Assembly (NCBI GenBank): GCA_023055425.1
Contig: JALGPY010000003.1
Span: 49,833,891 to 49,897,890 of the forward strand
From: Linanthus parryae
Taxonomy: Eukaryota; Streptophyta; Magnoliopsida; Ericales; Polemoniaceae
Length of the DNA stretch: 64,000 bases
Direction: 5' to 3'
This document shows positions 46,200 through 57,554 of the stretch, in pieces. Position 1 is the first letter of the stretch; every line of letters starts with the position of its first letter. The translations under genes were made by a program, and so were the position numbers. The notes under the pieces are model-generated. The model was not told the DNA's origin and made no database searches. It worked only from the letters and a program-made list of their open reading frames with translations.

Positions 46200-47960
46200 C
46201 TTACCCAAGGGAACTAGAGAGTTGAAAGGGATGGAAATAAGCCGATTATGAACAAAGAAGGGAGACAACTTGCAGTATGTGGAAGGTGCCTAAAAAGATC
46301 CGGACCACTTACAGAGGCTCTTACAGAGAGGACAACTCAGATATATACAGATTCAAAAAGGACGATCACGAGAATTTATGTAATTGCTGGGGGTTAGCGG
46401 TTACATAACTCCTCAAAATAACAGTTGCCAAGAGGTTATGATAAAATCGTACATGTGGTTGTGCTTGAATCCTGTCCGAGATGCGTTTGTATACAAATAA
46501 AGGCGTGCAAGCATTCTTTGTGTCATGACCGGGTCGCAGATAGGATAATCTATTTGCGAAAAATCGTATTTCGGCCTCCAATCCTCGTAAACCATTAGGT
46601 TCTCGCACGCTTATAAGCTATTGGTAATATGTGAATGGGCACTATCTCGTGACCCAAAACATTGCTTTTTAACCCACTTGTTTATTTGTATAGAAATGAT
46701 AGGTACATGTGACAACGTATAGAAACTGAGATTATGACTATCTGCATTAGCCCCCTTGCGTGCAGACCTCACAGAGTGATTCTGGGCGCATTTTGTAGCC
46801 CCCTATTCGCCATGATTCAACATCTAACTAGTTTAATCAGTAGCATAAATTATGAGTAATAATTACTTTGTATAACATGGACAAACTCACCCATACACGT
46901 TTTGACGGTTCAATCCAGAATATTCAATCCGGAATATTCAAAACACGATTTAAACGATGGATACTGAAGAGATGCCTCAATATAATATCTTTCTAAATAT
47001 TTTTTATACCCTTAATTAGTTGTTTGCAAAATAGATAGAGAATGAGGGAGCACAGAAGAGGAAGAAATGAAGAGTATTGCAAAAGCCTAGCAGTTTCGGC
47101 ATTATAATCAAGTCAATCGAAAAATAGATCTACTCCTCGTGTATGTTTAATTTATTATTAGGGTCTACATTGCATCAAAAACCTTCTATATTTCGATAAT
47201 TTTCTGCGCATAAATCTTAAGAATCAACGGTATTTTTCTAATAGATCTATTAAAATGGCGAATTAGAAAAATGATGATGGTGTTATTAGCTTGACAATAT
47301 CCGACCGACACGACAACACGACACGAACCTAACACGAAGTTAGTGGGTTTGGTCGACACGAATCCGCAACGGGTCAAAATGGGGTGACCCAAAAGTGACA
47401 CGAAAATAAACAGGTCTGGTTAGTGTCAACCACGCACAACCATCTTTTTCATCATTATCCATTCTCTGAAAACACAACTATAAACCAAACAATAATCGGG
47501 CCGACACGACTACACGACACGAATCCGACACGAAGTTAGTGGGTTTCAGTCGACACGAACCCGCAATGGGTCAAAATGGGTCAACATGAAAGTGACACTG
47601 AAATAAACGATTCGAGGACGGGTCAACCAGTTTATGACCCCACGCTGTTCGACCCAACCCGCAACTCGACATATTGACACGAACTGCTAGGCCTAGATTT
47701 TATTCCTGTAAAAATTTATGGCGGAAAGCACCATATTTTGATGGATGTGACTATTATCATCCTTCTGTGAGGACCTTTTAATTTTCCCTACGCATGTCGA
47801 TTAGGATATATGTTTTCTAGATTCTGTTCCAAAACGGTGTGATTGGTGTGTGGTGGAAAATGACAGAATTCATCAAGTGGCATTTGAAACAGGATTTTAT
47901 CCCTACCATTCTAATAGATATTAGGCTTACATGAATGAATGGCAGTTCATGCTCTGACAT
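46200..47960 (+). pseudogene. Degenerate gene-like segment, copy A2
   Basis: Direct repeat of 35890-37186: shared words include AACAAAGAAGGGAGACAACTT, TTTGTGTCATGACCGGGTCGC and GATCTATTAAAATGGCGAAT. Here the frame is MAN-stop (ATG at 47255). It is interrupted by a dispersed repeat at about 47287-47695. The two A copies flank the bZIP-like gene, about 10 kb apart. Confidence 0.55.
47287..47695. repeat. Unclassified dispersed repeat rich in GACACGA/GACCCG words
   Basis: Starts AGCTTGACAATATCCGAC and ends TGCTAGGCCTAGAT, inserted in segment A2 between GGTGTTATTA and TTTTATTCCT, where A1 is continuous (GGTGTTATTCCT). It contains two diverged internal blocks (ACACGAAGTTAGTGGGTTT, twice). A related piece at 50070-50275 stands at the same place in the third A copy. 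No coding domain. Confidence 0.6.
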
Positions 47961-47964
47961 GTTA

Positions 47965-48250
47965 GGAAAGAACTTCATTTCTCACTTAATTTGATAAGTT
48001 GAGTGTTAAATGAAAAAAAAAAAAAAAAAAATCATCGACTCTGAATTTACAATATTCATTGTCTTATTTTTCTAAATTTTAGAAACAAGTATTTGGGTTA
48101 TGTTTTTTATTAGTCATATTTATTTGAATTCTTTTACAAGTAATACATTTATTTTTGGGTATTTAAAAAAAAAAATACCACATGCTCATAACTAGGCATA
48201 AAAAGTTTGCAATAAAAACTATGCATAAGAAATTTTTCGAGATTATCCTC
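47965..48250. repeat. Dispersed repeat R, copy 3
   Basis: CTCACTTAATTTGATAAGTTG ... CATGCTCATAACTAGGCATAA, with a run of 18 or so A bases at 48013. Confidence 0.6.
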
Positions 48251-48961
48251 AATAAAATTAAAATTGTTGTAAAGATGAATTGAAAATTCATGTTATGACA
48301 TTTTATTAGGTTTACTTCTCACTTAATTTGCCTTTTTAGTAGTAATCATCTTATAAAAGCAAAGCCCATAAAATATGTCCATAACAGCAAAAGTAAACAA
48401 AGATGGAAAACGTTTATAGCCCAAACTACTAACTATGTCTAACTAGGTTAAACTTGCGGCCCATTAAGACTTCTCTTCATAAATTGTCGGAAACCGTAAA
48501 TTGGTGGCCGCAACTGCGATCTTATCTGCAAGAGGATTCCTCCTCTTCTCACATGGTTCAGCAGACACTCCTCAAGCTCTCTCATCAATGTCATGCAGTC
48601 GGTGAGATAACTTCCTATTTCTTGCGAGATCTTATCACCTCTTCACTTCTTTTCTTTCTTTGAAGAGCTCTCACTACTAGAAGGGATTCTCATTCCAAAA
48701 TTACTCCTCATAGATGTAGAGCGATCTTGAGAGCCAAGATTCACGTCGTGAGATTTTAGAAGTGGGTTATGCATGGGTATCCTTTGCCAATGATGAAGGC
48801 TCTGTTTGCGTTTCAAATGGCGACACCAACACCACATGCGCCTTCGGTGCTCGATCATGCTCCATCGCAGTTAATTTGCTTAGTTGAGTGTAAAATGTTA
48901 AAACAAAATATTCCTCAAGTTCAAAATTTTACAATATTACTTGTCATAAGAAATGTGTTGA

Positions 48962-48998
48962 CGCAAATAGGTGCTAGCTCAGTGGTATAGTGTTGCTC
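48962..48998 (+). repeat. Truncated SINE copy
   Basis: ACGCAAATAGGTGCTAGCTCAGTGGTATAG-type text keeps the A box but is cut at GTGTTGC and joins CATAGCTAGTCATAAG. It is the partner of 49740-49831 in the tandem duplication. Confidence 0.6.
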
Positions 48999-49739
48999 AT
49001 AGCTAGTCATAAGAAATTTGCCGATATTATTGTCAAATAAAAAAATAAAATTGATTTAAAGGATGAATTGACAATTCATGTTCTGACATTTTATTAGGAA
49101 TTTCATCTCTCACTTAATTTCCTTTCTTAGTAATAATCATCTTATAAAAGCAAAGCCTATAAATAGGCCCATGTCAGCAATAGCGAACAAAGATGGAAAA
49201 TGTTTATGGGCCTGAACTACTAATTAAGTTAAACCTACGACCCGTGGAGGCTTCTCTTCATAAATTGTCGGAAACCCTAAATCGGTGGCCACATCTGTAA
49301 TCTTATCTGCAAGAGCATTCCTCATCTTTTCACATGGTTCAACCAACACTCAATCTCTCTCTTCAATTTCATGCAATCGGTGAGATAACTTCCCATATCT
49401 TGCGAGATCTTATCCACCTATTCACCTCTTTCTTTCTTTGAAGAGCTCTCACTGCTGTAAGGGGTTCACTTTCCAAAATTACTCTTCTTATAGATGTAGA
49501 GCGTTGTTGAGAGCCAAGATCTCCGTCGTGAGAGTTGCGAAGTGGGGTATGCATGGGTATCCTTTGCCGATGATGAAGGTGTCGTTCGCGTTTCTAATGG
49601 CGACACCGACACCACAGGCACCTAAGTGCCCGATCTTGCTCCATCACGGTTAATTTGCTTAGTTGAGTGTAAAATTTAAAATAAAATATTCATCACCTTT
49701 AAAATATTACAATATTTCTTGTCATAAGAAATGTGTTGA

Positions 49740-49831
49740 CGCAAATGGGTGCTAGCTTAGTGGTAGAGTGTTTGCAGCCCCTGCATGAGGTCCCAAGTTC
49801 GAACCCGACTATATGATGTAATTCTTTAAAA
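49740..49831 (+). mobile_element. tRNA-derived SINE-like insertion
   Basis: About 92 bases with pol III promoter boxes: A box GCTAGCTTAGTGGTAGAGTG (49751-49770) and B box AGTTCGAACCC (49796-49806), ending in an A-rich tail. It is flanked by AAATGTGTTGA (49729-49739) and AAATGTGTCGA (49832-49842), an 11-base target duplication with one mismatch. Uninterrupted R copies read straight through this site. It has no cloverleaf good enough for a functional tRNA. Confidence 0.78.
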
Positions 49832-50279
49832 AAATGTGTCGAGACCCAAAAATAATTCAACTAAGCAAACTGCTCTAAAAAATCCCATCAGATATGTCGC
49901 ATCATAATTGAGTAATTCTACCATTTTTTTAATTAAATTCCTAACATTTTTTTAACTTCTCAATTTTCACAATTTATCAAAAGTAACAAAAAAATTTACT
50001 CCTTCACCCACTCACCCATTAAAATCATATCGAGATTTTTTTTGTTTCTTACCCATTTTTATTTAAGCAACAAAAACTGGGTCGACACGGAGACAAAAAC
50101 CCTACATGAACTTAGTGGGTTTAGGTCGACATGAATCCGCAAGGTGCCAAAATGGGTCGACCCGAAAGTGAAACAGCAACAAACGGTTCGAGGACGGGTT
50201 AACCCGTTTATGACCCGACACGGTTCAACCCAGCCAGCAACCCGATGAGTTGACCCGAATTGCTAGGCTTAGGTGTTAT

Positions 50280-51400
50280 TCCTAGTAAAACATTATGGTG
50301 AAAAACACCATATTTCGATGGATGTGACTATTATCATCTTTCTTTGATGACCTTTAAGTTCTCTACGCCTGTCAATCGAGATTTGCGTTTTCTAGACTCT
50401 GTTCAAAAACAGGAGGATTGGAGCGATGTGGAAAATGACAAGATTCATCATCTGGCTATTGAAGCAAAGTTTTATCATTATACTGCGACTAGTTATCAGG
50501 TTACATAAATGAAGTTGATTTAATTGATGAATGAACATTTCATGTTCTGACATGTTCAAAAGGAATTTCATTTCTCACTTAATTTGTGAGTTGAGTGTAA
50601 TTTTTTAACAAAATCCTCGACTTCAAAATATTGCAAGATTTATTGTCTTTTTTTTCCTAAATTTTAAAATATTTTTTTGAGTAATATATTTTATTGGTCA
50701 TATTTCTTGGCACCCCTTTATAAGTACTACATTTAAATGTATTTTAACAAATAAAATATATCAAATACTCATAATTAGTCATAGAAAATGTGTCGAGAAA
50801 AGTCAATTGGGAAGTTTCACTCGAAACATATGTTTTAGGAGTTTTGATTAAAGAACATGGTATAAATAATCATATGATGCGACATTTCTGGTGATTTTTT
50901 TCAGAGCAATTTACTTGGTTTAATAGTTTTTGGGTCTCGAAACATTTCCAATGACTAGTTATGAGCATGTAATATTTTTTATTTGTTAAAATACATAAAT
51001 TTAAATGTATTACTTATAAAATGATACAAATAAATATTATTAATATAAAATATAACTCGAATGCTTATTTTAAAATTTAGAAGGAAAAATAAGACAAGAA
51101 GTTTTGCAATATTTCGAAAGTCGGTGAATTTTTCTTTTAACATTTAACACTCAACTTAGAATACTCAAGTCAGAACATGAACTTTCAATTCATCCGTTAA
51201 ATTTATTTCATTCATGTAAGCCTGATAACTAGTCGCACTGTAGGGATAGAACATCGCTCCAATAGCCACATAATAAGTCTTTTCATATTCCACCACAATC
51301 CAGTCATCTCGTTTTGGAACATAACCTAGAAAACGTAAATCCTGATCGACAAGCATAGGGAACTTGAAGGTCTAACACGTTCCAAAAGTAAGTGCACGGC
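50280..51400. repeat. Large inverted repeat (A/R units head to head)
   Basis: Left arm about 50290-50796, right arm about 50930-51375 in inverted order, spacer about 130 bases. The arms share words such as TAATTAGTCATAGAAAATGTG against its complement near 50945-50965, and ACTGCGACTAGTTATCAGG against CCTGATAACTAGTCGCAC (51221-51238). The right arm's frame 51165-51356 (minus; LGYVPKRDDWIVVEYEKTYYVAIGAMFYPYSA) is the cleanest piece of the unrecognised A-family protein. A transcript would fold into a long hairpin. Confidence 0.7.
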
Positions 51401-51944
51401 TGTCGCGCGTAGTAATATTAGAAAAAATCCAGATCGTTGAACCAAAGGGACTTTGTTAAATTAATTAATACTGATAGCCTTATATTTGGTCAAAAATTGA
51501 GTTTTTGTTAATCTAAATTAATAGCAAATAAAAGCAGTAGATTGTGAACGCAAGTGATTGAAAGGTTTTAGGATTCAAATATGGAGAAGTGATCAGTATG
51601 TCTCGTTAGTAGATTGTGAACGCAAGTGATTGAACATTTTTAGGATTCAAGTATGCGGAAGTGATCACGACGCCTCGTTCGAGGTATTGCTAGGGTTACT
51701 TTTGATCACGATTTATGAAATACCGTTGTGAATTATTTGTCAAGCGAGCAATAATGACTCACTGAGTTACTAGGCGAGTGCTCTATACCTAGGAGGATAT
51801 AAAATCGAGTTACCAAGCTTTACTAACGCTAGGCATGCATCACGATTAACGTTCTACTCCACGTTCCTAGCTATAGGGACCGAGTTTCCAAGTACACCAA
51901 TGAATTAGGTGAATGCTTTATTCTACCGATCCATACTTATCGAG
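51401..51944. other. Non-coding, with a 72-bp direct duplication
   Basis: AGTAGATTGTGAACGCAAGTG occurs at about 51537 and 51609 with the following 50 bases repeated. AAGTGCACGG...GAACCAAAGGGACT near 51389-51450 resembles the edge of a common plant repeat, not classified here. No gene. Confidence 0.5.
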
Positions 51945-53365
51945 TTACCAAACAACACTAATGTTAAACCAAAGATAAGATATCATTTATTAGACGCGCA
52001 CACAAAGCGCTTGCTTGTTTCTCGAAGATGGAAGTGTTATTATGCAATGGCTAATGAAAATCATTGCTTATATATATGATTTGAGTCAGTTGGATAAACA
52101 CTAGTTTTGAACCAGAAGATAAGATACCCTTTATTGGCCGCGCAAGAAAGGACCTTGCTCATTTCTCGAAGATGGGAGAGTGACTCTACACGGTGGTTTA
52201 CGTAGTGTATTGCTTATATATATGAGTTGACTCTTTTGGATAAACAGTAGTGTTCAGGCAAAATATAAGATGATATTTATTGGTGGCGCACACAAGGAGC
52301 TTGATCGTTTCTCGAAGATAAAAGAGTGACTTTACACGGCGGTTCGTGTTTTATTTTAATTATGTATCTCAATTGTGTCGGTTGGATAAACACAAGTGTA
52401 GAACCAAAATATAAGATATCCTTTAGTGGCCGCGCACGGAATGAGCTTGCTTTTTTCTCGAAGATGGGAGAGTGACTTCGCACGATGGTTAATAAAATTA
52501 TTGCTTACATATCGGAGTTGAGTCAGTTGAATAAACAGTAGTGTTCAACCAAAAGACAAGAAATCATTTATCCGTCGCGCACTCAAGGAGGTTGCTCGCT
52601 TCTCGAAGATGGGAGAGTAATTTTCCATGATGGGTAGTGCAGTGTATTGATTACATATCTGAATTGGGTGAGTTGGATAAACACTAGTGTTCAACCAAAT
52701 ATAAGATACCATTTAGTGTCCACGCATGCAAGGAGCTTGCTCGTTTATCGAATACAGGAGAATGCCTTCTCAGCGTGTTGAAACAGCATACATATATTCC
52801 AATTGAACAACAGTACCGCCGTTCGCACTATGCATATTTCTCCTTGCTAGCAACCCTAAGGCCTCACTTGAAATTTAGCTGCGAAATATTTGTAATACTT
52901 GAATTAATAGTGAATGAACTATTAGTAATGAAATAGAAAGTTCTAAACGAGAAATGATATGATGTTTGTTTAAACTTAATGCGGTGTTGTGTTTATGTGT
53001 ATGAGTTAAGTAAGTTGGATAAACACTAGTGTCTAACCAGAACATAAGATACCCCTTATTGGCAGCGCACGCAAGGAGCTTGCTCATTTCTCGAAGATGA
53101 CAAAGTGACTCTACATGGTGGTTAATGTAGTGTATTGTTTATATATATGAATTGACTCAGTTGGTAATTGACTAGTGTATTACTTTTACATCTGAGTTGT
53201 GTCACTTGGATAAACACTATTGTTCAAACAAAATATTAGACACCCTTTATTGGACGCCTACACAAGGAGCTTGGTCGTTTCTCGGAGATGGGAGAGTGGC
53301 TTTATACGTTGGTTACTGTAGTGCTATGCTTATATGTCTGAGTTGAGTCACTTGGATAAACATTT
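51945..53365. repeat. Satellite array, monomer about 146 bp
   Basis: The word GGATAAACA recurs at 52092, 52238, 52384, 52529 (as GAATAAACA), 52675, 53017, 53208 and 53353, spaced 146, 146, 145 and 146, then irregular, then 145. Each unit has GCGCACACAAGGAGCTTGCTC-like and TTTCTCGAAGATGGGAGAGTGAC-like blocks. About 200 bases of unrelated text (52780-52975) interrupt the array, and one unit has an extra 45 bases. No gene. Confidence 0.9.
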
Positions 53366-54477
53366 GTAAAGTCAATAATCTGTTATGGTGGAACATTGGC
53401 CATTCCTGAAGTGTTTCGGCAATGCACTGCAAGGTTAGAGGACTCTCCCATCATGGCTGATGGTACCCTTCTATTACGCCCAATGTTCAAACGTTGTAAT
53501 ATTTTTCATTGATAGTACTCTAACGTTGTTGCAATGACTCATGCATTTAGTAACCAATTATGTCATAACTATTTTGAGACCCCTATATACTGTACACATG
53601 GCTACTAATGATATGTAGTTTTTAACGTTATTTAGAACCATGAAAATAGATATACTTCATGATCATCTACTAGAGATACCCCAAATCCTGCTAGAGGTAG
53701 GTGGAATTTCCAAGTACCAACATATCATGAAACTCCATAGAACCTATGTTATCTTCACGTCAAATGAAATGAGACCACATTTCAATCTGATTTACATAAT
53801 GCCTAAAGCCCAGAACTTGAAAGATGTACAAGAACCTGATGGTAACAATCAGATGTAAGATGTATCTAGGTTTTACTAATCAAAATGACAACGAGATGGT
53901 TGGAACGGTGGTCATATGATACGTTGAAATTATAAATTTCCAGACGGCTTCATAATCATACTGGTATGGTTACTCTCTGTCTTTGCTTTCCAGCTGTACA
54001 CTCATAGTATCCAGTCATCTCAAAATCTAGATTTCCTCCTCTATCTTTCTTGGGTCAACTATAAATTAGCCACCCCCAATATAGAGTTATTATCCACCAC
54101 CTTCAATTTCAAATCTCTCTTATTACCACTTCCTGTTGTTGATTGATTGCAATCAGCAATTGGAATAAATTATGTTCTTGCGTTAGATAACGGTGGATGA
54201 AGGGAAAAGCAATACACTCATAAAAGTATGAACACGAAGAACACCGTAAATTCAAAAACGTAACACCACCATCAACGTCACCACAAACTCATAATCCGGC
54301 GACCATCTAAAACTCAGAACAATAATTTCCACCGCCACCACCAACACTGCCAAATATGACACACTATTTATAACCAACATTCAAATAGGGCCTCATTTTT
54401 ATTGAACTCAAGGTCGGAGCGATGTGATTGTGAAATCCTGAACAATTGGCGCATTTGTCAAACCAATAATGTATGCT
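53366..54477. other. Non-coding; includes inverted copy of the bZIP gene 3' flank
   Basis: About 53765-54030 matches the reverse complement of 43085-43345 (AAATGAGACCACATTTCAATC, AATTTCCAGACGGCTTCATAA, CAGCTGTACAC). 54410-54465 matches 43358-43423 in direct orientation. This is a rearranged duplicate of gene-flanking DNA. No reading frame is supported. Confidence 0.6.
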
Positions 54478-54877
54478 GTAACACCCCATACTGGAGTGCT
54501 GGAGAATTACACTTGGATCCCCCAGACTCTCCGGAGCACGGAATGCTCAGCAAGGAGTCTAACCATAATGGTTTTATTACGAGACAGAATAAAAGAAATG
54601 AAACTTAAAATATACTTACTAACATAGTCGGCATACTCAGATGTGAAAGATCATAAGTGATTAGCTACTCCCCAGGCTCCCGCTGCTCACCAACCTAGTT
54701 ATAGAAGAGAGAGACGTCACGACGTCATGTTACAATAAGTAAGATAAGATTTATAACAAAAGTACGTATAAGTAGTTTGAAATTATTTTATCATTACTTA
54801 CAGATGCACTATCTGATAACTTGACCCAAGAAAAAATATCATAGTGATAACTATACCAGTTATTCATATATACAGAG
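54478..54877. repeat. Chromovirus-type LTR fragment
   Basis: Starts TGTAACACCCCATACTGGAG, like the end of an inverted Tekay-type LTR, but then differs from the two Tekay copies, so it belongs to another family. It is cut by Tekay-2 at 54878. Confidence 0.45.
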
Positions 54878-55309
54878 TGAAATACCCCGTTTTGTGACTA
54901 TAGGTATTTTGTGATATTATTATAAGTGTTGGGAAGTTAATTTAATTGTAGAGAGTTAATTATAATGGTTATGAGAGTTTGGGGAATCTTTGTGACTTTA
55001 ATTAAAGGTTTTAGTGTATTTTGCTTGATTTTGGGGGAGGTAGTTGTCTTTTGACAAAATTAAGGGAGAATAAGTGTCTTTTGACCTAACTTTTCTTCTA
55101 ACGTAAAAGTTTCGTAATTCAAGAGGGTTTCCTACTTATGAAGTTGATTTTATTTCCAACTCTCATAAAACCCTCACTCTCCCTATTTCTCTCTATCTCT
55201 CTCACGTCTCCCTCACTCTCTACTCGTCCCTCTCTCTCACTCTCTCTCTCGTCTCTCTACCCGACAGCAGCCACCCCACCGCCGCAGCCGTCTCTCTTTT
55301 CCATTGAGG

Positions 55310-55343
<34 letters not shown>

Positions 55344-57137
55344 ATTTTCTTTCCTTCTTTCTTTTCTCTCTCTCTCCGTCCTCCTCCATGGCGGCGGGTT
55401 TGAGGTAGTTTTGTTTCTTCTTCTCTTTTCTCTTGTTGATCTCTTATTCTTGTGATCACTTGTTCATGATTCATGTAGGTTTCATGTAATCTTTAATTTT
55501 CAGTTTGATATTGTTAGGATCATTTTTCATGAATTTGTAGGGTTGATAATCAAGTTTTAGGGTTTATCATGTTCTTGGGTGTTGGAAAAACCCTAGTTTG
55601 GAAGAGAAGTTGATTAAGTGATTTGGGTGTTTGAATGATCTTAGTATATGGGTAACAATCTGATTTGAATGTGGGAATCATGTTATATTAGGTTTAGTAT
55701 GAATATAAGATGAATTAGATGCTTGGGGGAAAAGTTTCATGAAAATTGACAATTCCCGTATGGATATTTTGAGTGAAGTTGGAAACTTGAAACTAGTGTA
55801 ACTTTTGATTCAGGAATCGAAATTAAGATCCGTTTGAGGCTTAACTTATTATTTCGAATGTTTGGAATCAAATGGAACTGTTTTTAGACCATGATTTGTT
55901 TGGAAACTGGAGTAATTGATTGGTTGAGTTATGATAGATTATGTATGCTTAAGGTTAGAGGATTTTGAAGCAAAGTTTTGGGTTTTGTTTTGATGTATGA
56001 ATTGAGTAGGATGTTAGGATAGTGTTAGAACCCTAAACCATTGACTATCATATGCATGTAATTAGTATAGCAAGTATATTGCTAGAATATTTGTTTGATT
56101 AGAATATTGTTACGTGTAGGTAACGAGTTCGTCGACGACGAGTACGTAGAGTACGTTGATTGAGTTGCTATGGTTGGAATTTGCTTTGAGGTAAGTAAAT
56201 ATGCCAAGCCTAGTGTGCTTATCTCTTTCGTGTCAAACGAATACATTGATTTGTCACGTCTCAAAATGTGTTTACGTGCTACATGACTTGAAATACGTGA
56301 TTTTTACTTGTTAAATGTTTTTGCTGAAAAACATCACCATGATATTAATGAACTATAACGTAAAGTGGAAGAAGTTGTGCGGGGACATTATTATTATTCT
56401 CTTTGGGCGGTGTTGGCTGCGTTCCCGTCTTTTTGATCCGGTTGCAAGTCCCCGGATAGCGGCATGTACTCACTCCTCTGGCCGGCGTAGTCTTAGGGGG
56501 GTGTCGACACTTAAGGTCATGGAAGCTGTGGTTTATTTGGTTTTCCCCCGTCACAACGAATTAATAATGATGATTTTTAGATTTTGATAATGGAAAAGAG
56601 TTAATGATGGATTTTGGAAATCCTTATGATTATGGAATTGGTTTGGAAATATTATGGAATTGGGAACTCTTATGTTTTATTACAAGAGTCAACTTTATTA
56701 CCGCTGTGTTGCGAAAAACTCTTACTTATATATGAGAAGTTGTTTTATAACTATTCTATCATTGTTTTACATATTTGGGTGTTTATTTACCAGTATTTCA
56801 TGCTAATTTTGTATTGTGGTGTTTCTTTTTGATTCCGCACCACAGGTTTAGAGAATGGTTATCTGGCGTAGAAGGGACGCGTATTATCACATGGAACAAT
56901 AGTAGTAGTATTTCATTTGAACTTGAACTCTTATTTAGTTTAAGCACTTTATTTGTTTATGTCCGGTTTGTGGCTAGGATGTTGGATTGTAATAATGAAT
57001 AATTTCAATTGGTTTTAATTATTATTGTGGATGTTTTGCTTGAGAATCGTGTTATAAAATCTCCTTGTATCCGGGCTCCTCTCGGGTATGGAGTGACATC
57101 CCCGGGTCTCCGACTTGGGCCATTTGGGGGTGTTAGA
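54878..57137 (+). repeat. Tekay-2 5' LTR, 2260 bp
   Basis: TGAAATACCCCG...GGGTGTTAGA (CA end mutated to GA). Contains a CT-rich leader-like tract (55175-55380), a donor-like GAG/GTAATC at 55309 and a strong donor GAG/GTAAGT at 56191. Confidence 0.93.
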
Positions 57138-57139
57138 GG

Positions 57140-57151
57140 TGGTATCAGAGA
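57140..57151 (+). other. Tekay-2 primer-binding site, initiator tRNA-Met
   Basis: TGGTATCAGAGA, eleven of twelve bases equal to the iMet site; the last base is A instead of C. Confidence 0.9.
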
Positions 57152-57554
57152 CAGCATTCCAAAAAGGAAATCGAAACTTGTTAGGGTAACTAAAATGAAT
57201 ATAGGAGAAATAACTTAAAATTTGACAAGCCGTGGGAATTTGGGTAGTATGGATAGGACTATTATGTGTATGTGTTTAGAAAATAGGATAGAAAGCAAGT
57301 ATTTCCACCCACCCATTCCTAACTAAGAGCCTTAGCCTATCCAAGATGCTAATGGATTGAAATTTTGAAGCGTTTCATTTGAGTTCTAGTTGTAAGCCTA
57401 CTTCTAAGGGATTTTGTTGGGAAATTTCTTCAAGAGTCTTGTGATTATCAATTTGGAGTCGTGGGAATGATTATTGGTTGCGAAGAGTAGTTATTTCGGA
57501 TTACGATATATGCCTTGTGAAATTAGAGATTTATTAAGCTGTTTCCTCTTGTAG
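57152..57554. other. Tekay-2 leader between primer site and extra frame
   Basis: Non-coding. It ends TTTCCTCTTGTAG just before the ATG of the extra frame, a good splice-acceptor match; Tekay-1 has TTTCCTATTGTAG. Confidence 0.6.

Larger units (their letters stand above)
48300..49910. repeat. Tandem duplication of a 0.75-0.8 kb segment
   Basis: Units at about 48300-49030 and 49080-49840. Shared words include CTTATAAAAGCAAAGCC, CTTCTCTTCATAAATTGTCGGAAACC, GTGAGATAACTTCC and GTATGCATGGGTATCCTTTGCC. Each contains short gene-like pieces (48454-48663, HKLSETVNWWPQLRSYLQEDS in unit 1, broken in unit 2) and ends in repeat R plus a SINE-like tRNA head. The duplication therefore came after the SINE insertion. 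Confidence 0.75.

Noticed and set aside
49745..49815. Possible functional tRNA gene
   Set aside because: A and B boxes are present, but the acceptor arms do not pair, it has a poly-A-like tail and it is flanked by a target duplication; SINE-like insertion fits better.
51945..53365. CRISPR-like array
   Set aside because: Regular spacing, but the whole 146-bp unit is repeated with no unique spacers; it is a plant satellite.
53640..53858. Short frame near the satellite
   Set aside because: Lies partly in the inverted copy of the bZIP gene's untranslated flank; no support as a gene.
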